NCBI GenBank assembly: GCA_004014935.1
Contig: CP025325.1
Span: 1,054,001 to 1,118,000 of the forward strand
Source: Saccharomycopsis malanga
Lineage: Eukaryota > Ascomycota > Saccharomycetes > Ascoideales > Saccharomycopsidaceae
DNA: 64,000 bases
Reading direction: 5' to 3'
Both the position numbers and the translations under genes were made by a program. Shown piece by piece: positions 61,719 to 64,000 of this stretch; positions within the stretch are counted from its first letter, which is position 1; each line of letters begins with the position of its first letter. The notes under the pieces are model-generated. The model did no database searches and was not told the origin of the DNA. It saw only the letters and a list, made by a program, of their open reading frames with translations.

Positions 61719-62012
61719 TTGATTATCGATGCAGTAGATTGTATTTGTCTGTCAAAATGTGAGTTGTTCTCTTCTACATTGGGTTACTGTAGATTTAGGA
61801 ACATTGCTATTCTGCCAAGTGGGACATACCAATATGCCGTTGGTATACTGTTAAACAATAATTTGACTCTCAATAATTTGATATCTTGGAAAAGAGATGT
61901 AGTTGTTTCTAAACAACTGACTTTTCTAAGGTATGTTGCGTTACTGACAGATCATTGTATGGTAGCTTTAGTATCCAGGACATGTGCCCCACATGAAACT
62001 GGCTGTCTATAG
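61719..62012 (+). mobile_element. fossil of Ty1/copia-like RNase H region
   Basis: A residual frame contains NNLISWKRDVVVSK, then YVALLTDHCMVAL, which resemble the ISWKSKKQ-VVS and EYVAL-x(5)-EAL parts of copia RNase H. It is a broken old fragment without recognised LTRs. It is the clearest of the four copia-like fossils in the window. Confidence 0.5.
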
Positions 62013-63138
62013 TTTCTATAAGCCTTCAATGTGTTTAATTACCAGTAGTTTGGTGTCTCCGTAAATTTTAGGGTTGGCATTTTAGCAGCCATCGCTAAGC
62101 GAAAAACTGATGCAAATCTTCCAACTTTCATTCTCTTACATTTCGTTAGGAACAATCCAAGAAGGAAGTTGAATCGCCAACCTAGAGTTTCATGATTATA
62201 ATTAATTGTAACATTTGCAATTGTAAATTCCCCGTCTTTTCATAGAAACAGGGGAATAAGAGAGTTGATAAAATAATAGCAATCTGATCATTAGCTTGTA
62301 CTTGGATGGACATAAAAGGCGTTGAATTGACCAAATATGAAAAAGCTAAGCCTCAAAAGAGTGTTTCATGCTATATCAAAGTTTGAATGAGTATGAACTA
62401 TTCCCAATTGCAAGTTGGCCCACCAGGATAGCGGATGTTGATTTATTATAGGCTCTTTGATTTTTTTTATCTAGCTTAGATTGGATTGTTGTTGAAATCC
62501 AGCTTCATTGTCTTTTTTATATAATTTTGGTTGTTTCCTTAGTAAATTATGCGTAAAGTTTAGATTTTGTCAAGCGAAAATCGAATTTATGATTACTTTA
62601 AAAAAGGTGATTGTACTTGATTGATTATATGTAGTTTTGGACAAAAGAGCTAAACATGATGCAGTAGAAATCACTTTGACAATTTCTAGTCATTGTAATT
62701 GATACACATCAGAAGACAAGTTTTGAAGTATTTCAGACCAAAGCTGACTGTTTTAGTTATCTCGCTATTTTTTGATTGCCTATAGGTTCAGATTACAATA
62801 TATACGTCATATATTGAGTCGAAAACACTCACAAGGGGTGCATTTGCTCAAATATGTGCTAAACCAAACCTCCTAAGGTAAAATTTTGAAATGTTGAAAA
62901 TTATCAACATTGCAAAATTTTAAATGGTTTCTTGATATTTCACTATTAAGTATGTTGTTGACATGCCATACATGCTGGATGCAGCAAGTATCACATGCAC
63001 TAGATGTTGTCTGGAACCTTTTCCATGTAGCGCAATGCGCAATGCGCATCAAGCAGCCATTGGCGTGGCAACGTGGTGCATCAAACCGGCAACTTAACCT
63101 TTTTTTACTCTATATTGACAAGAAAACGTTTCAATTGG

Positions 63139-63142
<4 letters not shown>

Positions 63143-63169
<27 letters not shown>
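63143..63169. repeat. TA microsatellite
   Basis: Thirteen or so TA dinucleotides in a row. Confidence 0.9.
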
Positions 63170-63281
63170 ACTTTTGCCGCTAGTGATGATTAAAAGCAGG
63201 AATTTCTGTGGATATTGATTAAATAAGTCGGCGTTTATGGTGAGAAGCGGAGACCGTGAGCTATAACATTTACCAATAATA

Positions 63282-63359
63282 GTATACTATATTGAGAGGT
63301 ATATTGATTGAACCATATTTGTATACTATATTGAGAGATATATTGATTAAACCATATTT
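63282..63359. repeat. 39-bp tandem duplication before the last ORF
   Basis: Two copies of GTATACTATATTGAGAG(G/A)T plus ATATTGATT(G/A)AACCATATTT, with two differences, ending 3 bp before the ATG at 63363. Confidence 0.9.
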
Positions 63360-63362
63360 TCA

Positions 63363-64000
63363 ATGGGGAGTTATATGAATAGCGATTTCGCTAGCGTCGC
63401 TAGCGTTAATGATTCTAGTAGTAGTTCAGAATATTATAGAAATGTCAAATCAGGATTTTATACGACAATCTATGAAAATCAACAATTGGTGAAAAAAACA
63501 ATTCTGAAAATGCGTCACCAGGGCCGACATTACAGACAAAGCAGAGGTAACAAGTTAAAGGCCAAAGTAGCATCACTTAGTTATTATTCAAAGCATTGTG
63601 AAAGTGACAATAGTAATAATGTATGTGACAAGTCTGATGAAACAGAATTTGGAACTGATAATCAAATGGAATCAGAAAACTGTAATGAAGAAGACACGCT
63701 GGGTCTTTATAAAATAACATATAATGATGTGAGTAACTTTAAAGGTGATTATGATGACGACAGTTTTAATGACGATGATGATAGTTTGTTTTCTCTTGAT
63801 AGCGAATTAGCAACATCTTGTTCTTCGTATGACCACAGCAGTTCTGGTTCTATTCTTAAAAATGGATCTCCAACAAATGTCCCAATAGGTAGTGTTATTG
63901 ACTTGATGCAACATGAACTAATGTGTAACGGTAAAGTACTGGAAAATAATGGAAAATATCGACCAACTAATGATAAAGAGCAAGTCAGTAACACTAATTA
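63363..64000 (+). CDS. partial unrecognised ORF running off the window
   Basis: At least 212 codons are open from ATG 63363 to the window edge, starting MGSYMNSDFASVASVNDSSS. The product is polar, Ser/Asp/Asn-rich. It has a basic ILKMRHQGRHYRQSRGNKLK patch (about 50-69) and acidic runs (GDYDDDSFNDDDDSLFSLDS, about 140-159). No domain is recognised in this part. The length without a stop in AT-rich DNA and the biased composition support a real gene. The 39-bp tandem duplication directly before the ATG forms its leader. Met 5 is an alternative start. Confidence 0.65.
   Translation, partial: MGSYMNSDFASVASVNDSSSSSEYYRNVKSGFYTTIYENQQLVKKTILKMRHQGRHYRQSRGNKLKAKVASLSYYSKHCESDNSNNVCDKSDETEFGTDNQMESENCNEEDTLGLYKITYNDVSNFKGDYDDDSFNDDDDSLFSLDSELATSCSSYDHSSSGSILKNGSPTNVPIGSVIDLMQHELMCNGKVLENNGKYRPTNDKEQVSNTN

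Larger units (their letters stand above)
60667..63362. other. 2.7-kb gene-free interval
   Basis: Promoter of the acidic protein at the left. A copia-like fossil is at 61719-62012, a TA microsatellite at about 63143-63169 and a 39-bp duplication at 63282-63359. Short open frames elsewhere are not supported. Confidence 0.55.

Noticed and set aside
1-64000. CRISPR arrays, rRNA, ordinary tRNA genes, centromere or telomere repeats
   Set aside because: None was recognised on either strand; CRISPR is not expected in a yeast, and all tandem repeats seen lack spacer structure.

Overview
The window reads as a nuclear contig from a budding yeast (Saccharomycotina). It is AT-rich and mostly intronless, and the recognisable genes are yeast types: SWI6, PSP1, a Gin4-type septin kinase, DDC2/LCD1, a Tos4/Plm2-type FHA factor, PRM1, CAB4, COX26, URA5, a CTS-type chitinase and a CLC channel. 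The lineage cannot be fixed by reading alone. Introns are short (50-71 nt). One gene uses GTATGT/TACTAAC, and a three-intron protease uses GTAAGT/CTAAC. About 25 genes in 64 kb is loose packing for a yeast, and the gaps hold LINE, SINE and fossil retroelement pieces.

Layout. 1-2.9 kb: gene-free, with a retroelement fossil and a SINE/LINE tail. 3-8.5 kb: CAF120/SKG3-like PH protein (+) converging on SWI6 (-). 8.5-15 kb: a SINE with a nested tail-only insertion, a spliced subtilisin-like protease, a single-pass PPPY membrane protein, a LINE 3' remnant, COX26, and a Gly/Ala/Pro-rich secreted protein. 15-24 kb: a decayed copia-like stretch, PSP1, a second SINE, DPP1-type lipid phosphatase. 24-28 kb: Gin4-type kinase. 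28-35 kb: a gene-poor stretch with a spliced Cys-rich small protein, a free-standing RNase H1 hybrid-binding domain, and three related secreted micropeptides of 41, 42 and 48 aa. 35-43 kb: DDC2/LCD1, a SINE running into a 29-bp minisatellite, a five-site MCB promoter driving the FHA gene, and an unrecognised coiled-coil protein. 43-52 kb: SINE, small heat-shock protein behind two heat-shock elements, chitinase, PRM1, a membrane-anchored unknown, CAB4. 52-61 kb: CLC channel, URA5, HPP membrane protein, an acidic conserved unknown. 61-64 kb: a copia-like fossil and an ORF that runs off the end.

Two discoveries stand out. (1) A family of three short secreted precursors on the minus strand shares a signal peptide and an AAPIPVN[V/I]QE core. 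Each then has a dibasic site (RR, KK or KR-EA) and a divergent C-terminal tail, a layout like yeast peptide-pheromone precursors. (2) A tRNA-derived SINE family shares its last ~43 bp with the 3' end of a LINE remnant in the same window. A 33-bp copy of that tail alone sits between perfect 10-bp target-site duplications, which points to tail-primed LINE mobilisation.

Functional links: SWI6 is the shared subunit of SBF/MBF. The FHA gene carries five ACGCGT boxes and DDC2 carries one, so the window holds both part of the G1/S regulator and likely targets.
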